The notes beneath the pieces are model-generated. The model saw only the letters and a program-made list of their open reading frames with translations. It was not told where the DNA came from and made no database searches. The position numbers and the translations under genes were made by a program. Shown in pieces: positions 17,530 to 26,315 of a stretch of DNA of 64,000 nucleotides. The stretch comes from Bradyrhizobium sp. 1(2017) (GTDB lineage: Bacteria; Pseudomonadota; Alphaproteobacteria; Rhizobiales; Xanthobacteraceae). The stretch is taken from positions 3,182,001 through 3,246,000 of the forward strand of contig NZ_CP050022.2 of NCBI RefSeq assembly GCF_011602485.2, written 5' to 3'. Positions within the stretch are counted from its first letter, which is position 1; each line of letters starts with the position of its first letter.

Positions 17530-18708
17530 TCAATCCCCTTCTGACGTTTTGAGGCTACGAGCACGCATTGGAACAGTCAGCAGAGCGGCCACGCTGAACG
17601 CCGCCGCCATCCAGCTAAGCCATCGCACTCCGCCGTCGGCGATAACCAGCGCCCCCACTGCCGCACCCATTGCGCTTCCCAAATAGATGGCAGACGAGTT
17701 CAGCGATAGGCTGACCGGGGCCAAGCTCGGAGCCAATGCAACCAGCCGCGCCTGCTGCGCTGTCGTTAAGCCCCAGCTGGCCAAGCCCCACAACAAGACG
17801 GCCGGCAGCAGCGCCAACATGGAATATGTAGGTTTGAGCGCTGCCCCCAGTGAAAGGGCAAGATACGCCAGAACGGTCAGGCCAGCACCCGCGATCACCG
17901 CATGTCTCGCGCCCCACCGGTCCGCGAAGACTCCGCCGAGCCGTGCTCCAGCCGCACTTGTAAGCCCAAAGCCAAGCAACACCAACGCCAGCCCATGCGG
18001 CCCTATCCCAGCGACATCGGCAAGGAAGACTCCCATATACGTGTAAACCGTGAAGGTTCCGGCTACCGTAAGCACGGTCGTCACGAGGACGGCCAGCACA
18101 TCGGAGCGCTTTGTTAGCGCTACGCGCTCGGTCAGGCTTGCGCTCCTGTCGGGAGCTAGGCTTGGCAATCGGCCAATAATCCCGAGGAGCGAGAGCGCCG
18201 CCAATCCGCCCACGCCGAGAAAGGTGGCGCGCCAGCCGAGTCTCTCGCTGACCAATACGCCGAGCGGCACACCGGCGATGATCGCCAACGTGAGACCGTT
18301 GGTCACCACGGACAAAGAGAGACCACGCCGCTCCTGCCCGCCAAATGTTGCGGCATACCCACTGGCGGCTGGCATAAAGGTGGCCGCGGTCAACGCGAGC
18401 AGCAGCCGAGCCATCAACAACTCGACATAATTTGCCGAGAATGCGGCCAGCAGATTAGCGATACCAAAACCAGCCATGGCGAAGGCCAAGAGGCGGCGTC
18501 GCTCCAACCCGGCCGTCAGCACCGCCATTACTGGGGCACCGACCGCATAAGCGAGAGAGAAGGCTGTGACCAGATAGCCGGCGGCGGGAAGACCAACGTC
18601 CAGGTCTCGGGCCAGGGCAGGCAACAACCCGGCGATCATGAAACCCTCAGTGCCGATCGCGAAGGCGCCAAGAGCCAACCAGATAAGAGCGTTCGGAGAT
18701 TGACGCAT
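17530..18708 (-). CDS. MFS efflux transporter (DHA1/AraJ-like)
   Basis: A 392-residue protein with twelve predicted helices. It begins LIWLALGAFAIGTEGFMIAGLLP, the typical opening of AraJ/YdhP-type drug or sugar efflux permeases, and has GVPLGVLVSERLGWRATF, the motif-C-like region of antiporters. GAGG lies 5 bases before the ATG. It follows the HD-domain gene by 86 bases in the same direction, so it may export a product or toxic substrate of that enzyme or of the enoate reductase further upstream. Confidence 0.92.
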   Translation of the reverse strand: MRQSPNALIWLALGAFAIGTEGFMIAGLLPALARDLDVGLPAAGYLVTAFSLAYAVGAPVMAVLTAGLERRRLLAFAMAGFGIANLLAAFSANYVELLMARLLLALTAATFMPAASGYAATFGGQERRGLSLSVVTNGLTLAIIAGVPLGVLVSERLGWRATFLGVGGLAALSLLGIIGRLPSLAPDRSASLTERVALTKRSDVLAVLVTTVLTVAGTFTVYTYMGVFLADVAGIGPHGLALVLLGFGLTSAAGARLGGVFADRWGARHAVIAGAGLTVLAYLALSLGAALKPTYSMLALLPAVLLWGLASWGLTTAQQARLVALAPSLAPVSLSLNSSAIYLGSAMGAAVGALVIADGGVRWLSWMAAAFSVAALLTVPMRARSLKTSEGD

Positions 18709-18794
18709 CGAAACCTCGCATCAGAGGCGTGCCGAAAGCAACGAGTTGAGTGCATCCACAACGGTTACCGCATCGCAGCTCTCGGCAGGGTGGT

Positions 18795-19436
18795 TCAGGT
18801 TCGCCACGGCGCGTTGCGAATGAGAGCGCACGCTCCTGGCAGATGAAACGCGGGATCGTGCTGATGGATGTAATCGAAATTAACTGTGCCGAGGGTCGTC
18901 AGAGGCTTCTTCAGGGCAGAGCAGGTTTGAGCCTGGATAAAATCATTCTTGAAATTCTCGCCGCGAGGAAAGGCGGCGAGAACCTGGTCGCGTTGCTCCG
19001 GCGTGTATTCGTCGTATCCAACTCCAATGACGTCGAGGAGGACCCCCGCATTTGTCAGAGCAATCTCGGGCCGCATGTATTGGGGGATGCCCGGCGTCGT
19101 ATGAAGAGCGATGGCTTCCCAGACCAGATCCGCTTTCGGGTCGGGAATGCCATGGCCACGGAGGAAATCGCGCGCCGCGTCGGCGCCATCAACCTCAAAC
19201 CGCTTTGAATCTGTATGATAAGCGTCGACGAGGCCCAAGTCATGAAACAGCGACGCGACATACAGCAGTTCAGGATCAAATTTCAGCTTCTGGCGAGCAC
19301 CTTTCATTGCGCCAAAGAGAAAGACGCGAACCGAATGGTTGAACAACAGCTCGGACTCGTACTGTCGCACCAGTTCGGCGGCTTCGCGCGCGATTCTGCT
19401 GTCGGGGATCTTGATATCAGATAGAGTGCCAGTCAT
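18795..19436 (-). CDS. HD-domain hydrolase, cyanamide-hydratase-like
   Basis: A 213-residue HD-superfamily protein. The metal-binding residues appear as NHSVRVFLFG and ASLFHDLGL, with IALHTTPGIP further on. The combination HSVRVFLFGA, FEVDGADAARDFL and NAGVLLDVIGVGYDEY resembles the cyanamide hydratase/urea hydro-lyase group of HD enzymes, which convert cyanamide to urea, rather than (p)ppGpp hydrolases. That reading is from memory of the family and is moderate only. AGGAG is 7 bases before the ATG. Confidence 0.85.
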   Translation of the reverse strand: MTGTLSDIKIPDSRIAREAAELVRQYESELLFNHSVRVFLFGAMKGARQKLKFDPELLYVASLFHDLGLVDAYHTDSKRFEVDGADAARDFLRGHGIPDPKADLVWEAIALHTTPGIPQYMRPEIALTNAGVLLDVIGVGYDEYTPEQRDQVLAAFPRGENFKNDFIQAQTCSALKKPLTTLGTVNFDYIHQHDPAFHLPGACALIRNAPWRT

Positions 19437-19557
19437 TGTCTAACTCCTGTTCATGTGTGTAGTTCGTAGCTGTCCGCCGTGAGCTGAGACGGATCGCTGG
19501 GATCTGACCGCGCTCCGTCGAAGCCATTCTCGCCGCGCCGGACGCGATGCGTTGAGA

Positions 19558-19680
19558 TCAACGTGACAGCAGGATCGGAATAGACGCCTGCATCAGCAAC
19601 GTCCGCGTTACGCCGCCGAAGATCATTTCCATGGAGCGAGCGTGGCTGTAGGCGCCGATGACGCTCACAGCCTCACCTCG
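19558..19680 (-). pseudogene. C-terminal remnant of a universal stress protein (UspA family)
   Basis: About 40 codons on the minus strand, ending at the TGA at 19558-19560, read SVIGAYSHARSMEMIFGG then VTRTLL, ending PILLSR. This is the characteristic UspA C-terminus (G-x-Y-x-H-S-R and GG-V-T-R before the final P-V-L). An in-frame TAG directly upstream and the lack of the N-terminal ATP-binding half show that it is a relic. It lies between the enoate-reductase and HD-hydrolase genes. Confidence 0.7.
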
Positions 19681-19764
19681 CTATCTCGGCAATGCCGGGT
19701 GAGATGGTGTGTTTTAGCGAGCGTCCAAAAATGCTGCGAACAGTCCACGCATCTCCGCCGCGGG

Positions 19765-20940
19765 TCATCCCGCGCGACGTGCAGCGCTGTCGGCTTGGTA
19801 CCTGGGGAAGTCCGTGAAACCCACCTCGCCGTGTCGCGTGTAATAAGCGGATCGGTCTGCTACGGCTAACGGCCAGCCGTGCATGAGACGCTCGGGCAGG
19901 TCAGGATTCGCGATGTAGGATCTGCCGAAGGCTATTAAGTCCACCAGCCCGCTGTCGAGCGCAGCTTGGGCGCGCTCGCGGTCGGTGAAGCCGCCGCACC
20001 AGATGATGGCGCCGGGAAACACTGCCCGAGCTTTGGCAAGCAGAGCGTGGTCCAGGTACCGCGGCCTGAATTGCGCGGTCTCCATGTTTCCTTCGGGCAG
20101 TAATTCGTAGAGCAAGTGAATGTACGCGACGCCGCGGCGCCCCAATTGCTCTGCAAGGTAAAGAAGCGCCTCCTCGACAAGCGGCTCTTGCGTCATGGAG
20201 TTGTACTTGCCGAACGGAGAGAGGCGAACACCCACGCGCCCCGGACCAAATTCGGCCACCACCGCATCGACGACTTCCATCACGAAGCGCGTCCGATCTT
20301 CCATGCTGCTTCCGCCGTAGCGGTCGGCGCGCGTATTGAGAACGGAGTTCATGAACTGCTCGAACAGATAGCCGTTGGCCGCATGAAGCTCGACACCATC
20401 GAAACCAACATGCCGTGCATTGGCGGCGGCTTTAGCGAAGGTGCCGACCATCGCCGACACCTCATGCGTGGTCAGCGCCCTGGGCGTCTCTGCAGGCATA
20501 TAGCCCAACCGTCCGTCCGGTCCGTGAGCGAACACCGACGAGCCCTCTGCCCGTTGCCCAGTCGCGCCCACCGGGGGCTGGCCGTTTGGTAGAATCGAGG
20601 AATGGGCCATCCTGCCGACATGCCACAACTGCTGAAAGATCGTGCCGCCTTGACGGTGGACCTCATCGGTTACCAGGCGCCAGCCCTGCATTTGGGCTTC
20701 CGAGTGGATGCCGGGTGTCCTCGCATAACCGTGTCCGGACGGATCGACGTCGGTGGCCTCGGCAATGATCAGGCCGGCACTTGCCCGCTGTCCGTAGTAG
20801 GTCGCCATCAGCGCATTCGGGACGTCTCCATCACTCGGATGTTCGCCCTCGGACGTTCGCGTGCGGGTCATGGGCGGCATGACGATGCGGTTCTGGAGGT
20901 TGATCGGGCCTAGATCGAAGGGGTCGAATAGGGAGGACAT
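19765..20940 (-). CDS. Old yellow enzyme family alkene reductase
   Basis: A 391-residue NemA/OYE-like flavoprotein. Seen are the FMN-barrel start LFDPFDLGPINLQNRIVMPP, the substrate-binding HAANGYLFEQF with the His/Asn pair, NTRADRYGGS, and the phosphate-binding IAFGRSYIANPDLP. It reduces activated C=C bonds (enones, nitro-esters, maleimides) with NAD(P)H. GGAG is 7 bases before the ATG. A LysR regulator is encoded divergently 118 bases away, with an inverted repeat between them, the usual arrangement for electrophile-inducible OYE genes. Confidence 0.95.
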   Translation of the reverse strand: MSSLFDPFDLGPINLQNRIVMPPMTRTRTSEGEHPSDGDVPNALMATYYGQRASAGLIIAEATDVDPSGHGYARTPGIHSEAQMQGWRLVTDEVHRQGGTIFQQLWHVGRMAHSSILPNGQPPVGATGQRAEGSSVFAHGPDGRLGYMPAETPRALTTHEVSAMVGTFAKAAANARHVGFDGVELHAANGYLFEQFMNSVLNTRADRYGGSSMEDRTRFVMEVVDAVVAEFGPGRVGVRLSPFGKYNSMTQEPLVEEALLYLAEQLGRRGVAYIHLLYELLPEGNMETAQFRPRYLDHALLAKARAVFPGAIIWCGGFTDRERAQAALDSGLVDLIAFGRSYIANPDLPERLMHGWPLAVADRSAYYTRHGEVGFTDFPRYQADSAARRAG

Positions 20941-21031
20941 AAGACAGCTCCATTGGTCAGGACGAGGTTTGGTGCTGCGGATGAGTTAATCCCTCTCGAG
21001 AGGCCTATTAGCCGCTTCAAACTCGACACAC

Positions 21032-21050
21032 TGTAGCTGTTATCGCTACA
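21032..21050. promoter_or_regulatory. Inverted repeat, candidate LysR operator between OYE and LysR genes
   Basis: Arms TGTAGC and GCTACA separated by 7 bases, ending 8 bases before the LysR start codon. The position in the divergent intergenic region fits autoregulation plus control of the reductase. Confidence 0.45.
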
Positions 21051-21058
21051 ATAAGCTC

Positions 21059-21970
21059 ATGGACACCCGTTTTGATGGCATTTCAGAGTTCGTCGCCGTG
21101 ACGCGATTGGGTAGTTTCACTGCCGTGGCTGCAGAGCTTGGCACGACCAAGTCCGCAGTAGGACGGGCGGTGTCGCGGCTTGAGGCCCGATTAGGGTCCA
21201 AGCTGCTACACCGGACGACACGCCGTCTGACCTTGACGCCTGCGGGTGAGGCTTGGCTCGAGCATTGCGCCGCGGCACTTGCCGAGCTCGATCGCGGCGA
21301 GAGCGCACTCATACTCGCTCGGGACATGCCGGGCGGCCAAGTACGGATCGACCTGCCGACGGCGTTCGGCCGTCTGTATGTGATGCCAGTGCTCCTCGAA
21401 GTCGCTGAGCGCTATCCGGCATTGCAACTCAACGTGAGCTTCACAGACCGAAACGTCGACGTTGTTAACGAAAATATCGACCTCGCAGTGCGGATCGCCG
21501 ACCTCGACGACTCGGCTGACTTGGTCGCTCGTCAGATTGGCGTGCAACACGTGGTGATCGTTGGAGCGCCCGGCTATCTCGCAAGACGAGGGATTCCCCG
21601 TTCGGTATCCGAGCTTGAAACTCACGATTGCATCGTAGGACGACGGCAGGGAAATCGCATTGCGTGGTTGCTGAAGCAGCCGGATGGCTCAATCGCGCGG
21701 CATGTTGTCTCTGTCAAACATGAATTCCAGGATTTCGAGACGGTGCATAAGGCAGTAAGAGTAGGACACGGCCTGGCGCAGCTTCCCCAATGGATGGTCC
21801 AAGATGACATTCGAGATGGAAGACTGCAGACGGTCCTGGACGGAATGTCAGGCGGCGAGGTTCCGATCAACATACTTTGGCCGCGCTCAAAAACCCTGCC
21901 GGCCAAAATAAGAGTCATCGTAGATGGATTGGTTCAAGGGATGCGCGAATCATCGCGTGCTATCGTTTAG
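21059..21970 (+). CDS. LysR-family transcriptional regulator (divergent from OYE)
   Basis: A 303-residue regulator with the N-terminal FVAVTRLGSFTAVAAELGTT then KSAVGRAVSRLEARLG helix-turn-helix and an inducer-binding domain of the CrgA/DmlR type (YPALQLNVSF, then VDLAVRI-like NIDLAVRIADL). It starts 118 bases from the enoate reductase on the opposite strand, so it probably represses or activates that gene in response to an electrophile. The base composition is a little lower in GC than region A. Confidence 0.92.
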   Translation: MDTRFDGISEFVAVTRLGSFTAVAAELGTTKSAVGRAVSRLEARLGSKLLHRTTRRLTLTPAGEAWLEHCAAALAELDRGESALILARDMPGGQVRIDLPTAFGRLYVMPVLLEVAERYPALQLNVSFTDRNVDVVNENIDLAVRIADLDDSADLVARQIGVQHVVIVGAPGYLARRGIPRSVSELETHDCIVGRRQGNRIAWLLKQPDGSIARHVVSVKHEFQDFETVHKAVRVGHGLAQLPQWMVQDDIRDGRLQTVLDGMSGGEVPINILWPRSKTLPAKIRVIVDGLVQGMRESSRAIV

Positions 21971-22020
21971 GCGATGCTGCTTTCCGCGAATGCTCCCTTG
22001 GTGTCGAGTATTCCTCGCGT

Positions 22021-22227
22021 TTAAGTCCCGTGCCGCCGTCGTCCCCCGCCTCGTCCTCGATCCGGATTGCGCGCGTCGTTGTCGTTGATGGCCGTCTGCC
22101 ACGTGACCACTTCATCGCGAAACCAAAGCCGTCTGTTCGGGCTCACGTACACCGAGCGCGGAAATTTTCCCGCGCGCTCCAACCTGTACAACGTGGTACG
22201 CGAGACCGGCACGAGCTCGAGCACCAT
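22021..22227 (-). CDS. AlpA-like small DNA-binding protein
   Basis: A 68-residue frame reading VPVSRTTLYRLERAGKFPRS then RRLWFRDEVVTWQ, the AlpA/excisionase-type winged helix common beside integrated elements. No good ribosome site precedes the ATG. The upstream bases in another frame (MGNDNGKHDDLALRPMMT) look like the natural N-terminus of such proteins, so a frameshift near 22230 is possible. It marks a former mobile element between 22 and 26.5 kb. Confidence 0.6.
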   Translation of the reverse strand: MVLELVPVSRTTLYRLERAGKFPRSVYVSPNRRLWFRDEVVTWQTAINDNDARNPDRGRGGGRRRHGT

Positions 22228-22553
22228 GCGCCGTCATCATGGGGCGCAGTGCGAGGTCATCGTGTTTGCCGTTGTCATTGCCCATGGACAACTCGACGTC
22301 TGGTGAAACAGCGTGGCGGGGACGATAGCTCGCCATAGACTTCTGTCGAGCGAATAGTCGATCACATCCGCGGGACTAATCAAAAGAAAGCTGTTTGAAA
22401 AAATTCCTGTGCTGCAGCGACTCTTTTAATTTGTTTTCTTTGGTGAGCTTTTCTCTGGGTGCGAAATGTCTTGCGTCGAAGTTCAGCCGATCCAATGATC
22501 GCGTGTAGCGAGGCGGGTGAAGGCACTCGCTGTAAATGCGAGGAGTGATGAGC

Positions 22554-22829
22554 ATGGCATGTCGGTCGCGTCAGGAGAACAGCAGGCGCAACCCGGTGCC
22601 GCGAGCATCTTGGACCGTCGACGAGTTCCGTTCTGCAGTCGGCATCTCGAGATCGACCTACGAACGAGCAAAGCGCGAGGGGTGGGGGCCGCGCGAGATG
22701 GTGCTCGGCCGTACGGGAATCAGAATTGCCGACGAGGCTGTTGCTGACTGGATTCAGGAAAGAGAGAAGAAGGCCGCTGCAGATGTGAGCCGGCGGAATC
22801 GTCGCCTCGAAGGGGACGCTGCGGCCTGA
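22554..22829 (+). CDS. Small helix-turn-helix protein
   Basis: A 91-residue protein with WTVDEFRSAVGISRSTYERA then GRTGIRIADEAVADWIQ, which looks like a MerR/excisionase-type DNA-binding fold. GAGGAG lies 8 bases before the ATG at 22554; earlier in-frame ATGs (22536, 22548) are poorly placed. It is charged at the C-terminus. It probably belongs to the same element as the AlpA-like gene. Confidence 0.5.
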   Translation: MACRSRQENSRRNPVPRASWTVDEFRSAVGISRSTYERAKREGWGPREMVLGRTGIRIADEAVADWIQEREKKAAADVSRRNRRLEGDAAA

Positions 22830-22997
22830 CTGGGAGCTGCGTGGAGCCACGCAGCGAGCGAAAGTACCTTGAGCCCGTCGGCGCAGCCTCTGTTGGCTCA
22901 ACGGCTTATCGGCGGGGACAAAAAAGTTGAAGTCGAACACGTCCGGGTTTGCCGCTCCGCCGGACGAAGTCTCATTCCTGAAAGTAGCGGCGCGGCA

Positions 22998-23024
22998 GCT
23001 GGATGCAGTGCCAGTGCATCCAGC
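22998..23024 (+). promoter_or_regulatory. 10-bp perfect hairpin abutting a ribosome-binding site
   Basis: Arms GCTGGATGCA and TGCATCCAGC with a 7-base loop end 2 bases before the AAAAGGAG of the next gene. A stem this close to the Shine-Dalgarno sequence could gate translation or be a protein operator. Confidence 0.4.
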
Positions 23025-23040
23025 CAAAAGGAGACCTAAA

Positions 23041-23421
23041 ATGCGTGATTTCATTATTGTAGTTGAAACGAGCGCCCGCGTCAAAGCAGGGCATCTGCAC
23101 GATCTCTTCGAGCGTGCTAAGAGCATCAGCGCCCGCCTCGATGTTGTCTGCACAGGAGTTGCAGGCGAGCTCAACCAGTTGGAGCGCGGCGAAGATGCCT
23201 CAGACTTCATCGATCATTTCGCTGATGAGCTCCTCGAAATCGAACGTTCACCACATTTAAACCTTAAGATTCTACGAAGAGGGGTCACCCCACAGGCGGC
23301 AGGACCATGCAAACAGCCTTTGTATGGAAGTCATCCGGGGACTTCGGGCAATGAAGGTTTGGCAGACCAGCTGCCTCGCGGCTGCGATCGCATCGTTGGG
23401 ACTTTATCTGGCCGCGGGTAA
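23041..23421 (+). CDS. Small hypothetical protein
   Basis: A 126-codon frame from an ATG with AAGGAG 7 bases upstream. The first 78 residues (RDFIIVVETSARVKAGHLHD, then LFERAKSISARLDVVC) look like a compact alpha/beta domain. The last 45 residues overlap the next gene by 71 bases and read like an out-of-frame shadow, so the true end may have been lost through a frameshift. I do not recognise the family. Confidence 0.4.
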   Translation: MRDFIIVVETSARVKAGHLHDLFERAKSISARLDVVCTGVAGELNQLERGEDASDFIDHFADELLEIERSPHLNLKILRRGVTPQAAGPCKQPLYGSHPGTSGNEGLADQLPRGCDRIVGTLSGRG

Positions 23422-24397
23422 CAGACCGGGCGCGACGGTGCCGGATGTCATGCCGGAAGCTGCAGCGAACATAGCGGCTCCCGCGAACATGACGGCTCCT
23501 GCGAACATCGTGACGCCTGCCTTGTACGCAGACGCATCCGCCAGACTTGCGGCAGCGCTTCGGGCAGAAGGAGCAGAGCCTGGCTCGGTGACGTCAGCCG
23601 GCTCCGGGCCGTTGAGCACCGGAGCCGAGATCGTCGATGAGCCCGTCGCGCCAAAATTGGGGTCGTTGGGACAGGATATTGTCCAACCGCTCCCGGCAGA
23701 ACGCGATGCCTCCAACGATGCTCCGAAAGCGGCGTCGACGCAGGATTTCCGTTATCTAATCTACTACGTCTGGTCCGAACTGCCGCCTGCCGAGAAACCG
23801 GCACAGATCGTCTTGCGTGCGTTCAAGGACATTCCGGTCGGAACGCCGACCGAAGAGATCAAGCGCGCCTCCGACGCGTTTGGTCTCGATTTCAATTTCA
23901 TGATGGCGGTTGCCAAGATCGAATCCGGTTTCAACCCCAATCAACGTACTGGGTCGTACATCGGTCTTTTTCAGCTGAGCCATTATGAGTTCGGGAAGTT
24001 CGGCTTCGGGCAGATTCGCAGCCCGCGGGACAATGCCGTCGCAGCCGCCTACAAAATCATTACCGAGGGGGTTCAGTTCGGGTGGATCACGCACCGAACG
24101 CCGGACATGAGCGATCTTTACCTGATCCATCAGCAGGGCTGGGAAGGCGCCGCCGAGCACATCAGCCGGCCCGCTCGCGCCGCCTGGAAATCCATGTGCG
24201 CCACCAGCGAAGGCAAGGAGAAGGGTGAGAGGTGGTGCAAACGCGCGATTTGGGGCAATGCACTTCCGGCGTTCAAGCGCACTTGGAAATCGGTGGACAA
24301 CGTGACGTCAGAGGCGTTCGTCGGCATGTGGCGCGGCCGAGTCGCCGAATTCTACACGAAATATGTGGCGACCGCCGCTGCGGCGGCAAGCCAATAG
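23351..24397 (+). CDS. Lytic transglycosylase (SLT-like) with export signal
   Basis: A 348-residue protein. It has an N-terminal hydrophobic signal (LAAAIASLGLYLAAG), a long Ala/Pro-rich linker with repeated PAN units, and a C-terminal lysozyme-like domain with MAVAKIESGFNP (catalytic Glu in KIESGF), SYIGLFQLSHYEFGKFG and a YLIHQQGW motif. It should cleave peptidoglycan glycan strands in the periplasm. The ATG at 23351 gives a better signal peptide than the one at 23324. Confidence 0.85.
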   Translation: MKVWQTSCLAAAIASLGLYLAAGNRPGATVPDVMPEAAANIAAPANMTAPANIVTPALYADASARLAAALRAEGAEPGSVTSAGSGPLSTGAEIVDEPVAPKLGSLGQDIVQPLPAERDASNDAPKAASTQDFRYLIYYVWSELPPAEKPAQIVLRAFKDIPVGTPTEEIKRASDAFGLDFNFMMAVAKIESGFNPNQRTGSYIGLFQLSHYEFGKFGFGQIRSPRDNAVAAAYKIITEGVQFGWITHRTPDMSDLYLIHQQGWEGAAEHISRPARAAWKSMCATSEGKEKGERWCKRAIWGNALPAFKRTWKSVDNVTSEAFVGMWRGRVAEFYTKYVATAAAAASQ

Positions 24398-24607
24398 TTC
24401 CGTTGTCGGCTTGCATTGCCTTTAGCCGCCATGGAGAAGCAGACCCAGCTGGATAGACCAAGTCCGCTTATGGAATGGACGTCCCCGCAGGCGAGCTTTA
24501 GGCCGCTACCGAGGCACAAGCGACATTATTCGCTGGTCCACCTGTTCAATTCTGAGTACACGCCAAGGCGACGGTCAGTGGTTCGCACCATTAGGGGAGG
24601 CATGGGG

Positions 24608-24985
24608 ATGCGGTTGTCTATCCTTGCTGTTCCAGCGCTTATCCTGGCGGCTTCCGGCTCAACTTGCATTTCTGCGGCGTTGGCAGCTTCGGAATGTTCG
24701 AGATCAATGGAACTGGCGGATTGGGGTGAGAACTCGACCGCTGACATCAGCGTCACGCCTGGGAGCAGTTGCGTTTTCCCGATCACGGTACGCGGCGCGG
24801 CCAGTAGCTCGGAGATCTCGTTGAAGCCTGTGCATGGCAAGTTGAAGAAGCTCAACGTTGCAACTTACGAATACAAGACGAAGGGCAGATTCAAAGGAAC
24901 CGACACCTTCGTCATTAAGGCAACGGGTAAAGGGCCTAAGGCGTCCGGTACGTCGATAATCACGGTCCACGCGACGATCAAGTAG
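24608..24985 (+). CDS. Small exported protein of unknown function
   Basis: A 125-residue protein with a signal peptide (MRLSILAVPALILAASG, cut near ALAAS) and a mature beta-rich domain (SCVFPITVRGAASSSEISLK then KGTDTFVIKATGKG) resembling bacterial Ig-like folds. GGGGAGG lies 7 bases before the ATG at 24608. Two Cys residues (near 35 and 59) could pair. No family assigned. Confidence 0.6.
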   Translation: MRLSILAVPALILAASGSTCISAALAASECSRSMELADWGENSTADISVTPGSSCVFPITVRGAASSSEISLKPVHGKLKKLNVATYEYKTKGRFKGTDTFVIKATGKGPKASGTSIITVHATIK

Positions 24986-25590
24986 GATAAAGCGGCGGCA
25001 TCTAACTTGCCTGGACGGCTTGGAAATCTAAAGGACTGGATCATGCGGACGACGCGGGTGCCCTGGACGGGCAACCATCACTGGGTTATGCCGTCGCGCG
25101 ACAACGTCGTCGTGGCCGAGATGACGCTCGACAACTGGGTTAAGCTGTCGGCAACCAGAACTTCTGGTGACTGACGCTGTTGAGGCCCGCAACAGAATGC
25201 GCGCCAAGAGACGCAAAGGGATACGGCTAGATCGGCGTGCATGTTCCAAGGCAGGCTCGGCCAGCTTTGGCAAATTGTCCCGGCGTCACGACTACGATTT
25301 TGATGGTTTGAAAGCTAACTCCCGGTTGCCGTTGCCGGTCTCTACCGCGCAGTGCTCGGCTTCGATAATACTTTGATCGCGGCTCGCTGCGCCTCTGTAG
25401 GAAACGGCGGGTCTCTTAGTAGATTTATTCTCGCGAACACTACGCGCCTATGGCCGGGGGGCCGCGAAACTCACTTGCGACTCGTACTGTAAAGAGGAAT
25501 CCAGCGTATGAAATCGCAAATCGGTCGGAAAATGCCATTCAACGATTGTTGCCGTGAAACGAGGTATCATTCCGACGTTGATCGCCGTGA
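24986..25590. other. No confident gene; one 43-codon candidate
   Basis: This stretch shows nothing I can assign. The only noteworthy frame is 25043-25174 on the plus strand, 43 codons with AAGGA 7 bases before the ATG and GC-rich third positions (it contains MTLDNWVKL). It could be a small protein. The opposite-strand frame at 25028-25273 looks like its shadow. Confidence 0.4.
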
Positions 25591-25908
25591 GCGTTTACGC
25601 ACAAAATAGACCTAGAGATTTCCTTTGACCGAGAGGAGGGGAAAGAAAAAATTGCAGAAAAGCATGCTTTGCGAATGCGAGCGGAGGAGGGCAATCTCGC
25701 TTACATTCGTGAGTTCGTTGATCGCTTGGACGGCAAGGCCGTTCAGGTTGTTGACCGGCGCGACGTGCCGATTGAGGAGCTGAGCGACGCTGAGCTGTAT
25801 CGGATCGCTGCCGGTGGCGGACTGAACCCGGACATGATGCTGCTGCCGCCGCCGGTAAAGTCAGGTCGGACGAGCCGAGTTGAGAACAGCAATGTTCAGG
25901 CGGCCTAG
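25591..25908 (+). pseudogene. Fragment of a DUF5681-like (phage/mobile-element) gene
   Basis: An open stretch without its own start reads IAEKHALRMRAEEGNLAYIR then EFVDRLDGKAVQVVD and IEELSDAELYRIAAGG. The run EFVDRLDGK with the following D-x-P-I-x-E-L-S-D-A-E-L pattern is what I know from the C-terminal part of DUF5681 proteins found near terminase-like genes. The N-terminal part is missing and the 3' end runs into the recombinase remnant on the opposite strand. Confidence 0.5.
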
Positions 25909-26315
25909 CATTCTGATGACCTGATTCGCCTGCCACTTGCCACCTCGCGGCGTAGTCACCCCACGTTCATTCAAGATGACCGAGATCCGCTTGGCGGGCA
26001 GGTCGCGTAGCGGTGCGAGAATGGGCCGGAAATGCTCGGCATGCAGGTCTGCTTCGGCCTTGCGGACCTGACCGATGGTGGCATTGCCTAGGATCTGACC
26101 GCGAGCCTTGGCCGCGGCCAGGGCTTCCCTGGTGCGCTGGGCGATCCGCTCGCGCTCCTTCTGGGCTACGGCGGCATGAATGTGCAGCATGAATGGATCA
26201 ACGTCGGGACCGAGCTCGGTGACGATGAAGGGGATGCGCTGCACCATCAGGCCGCTGATGAAGTGAACGTCACGGCTCAGCCGGTCGAGTTTGGCGATGA
26301 TGATGGGGGCGGCGC
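25861..26315 (-). pseudogene. 5'-truncated serine recombinase
   Basis: The minus strand reads [14 protein letters not shown], then [20 protein letters not shown], ending with a helix-turn-helix [20 protein letters not shown]. This is the second half of a resolvase/invertase-type catalytic domain plus the recombinase linker. The catalytic-serine N-terminus is absent: homology stops at about 26315, exactly where a transposase fragment on the other strand begins. A reading frame survives for 128 codons, so automated annotation may call it intact. Confidence 0.75.

Noticed and set aside
19551..19562. gttgagatcaac as a FixK box
   Set aside because: The half-sites are only 2 bases apart and lie at the end of the Usp remnant, not in a promoter position.
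22380..23210. 276-codon minus-strand frame
   Set aside because: It spans two plus-strand genes with better ribosome sites, has no recognisable domain, and its composition is typical of an antisense shadow.
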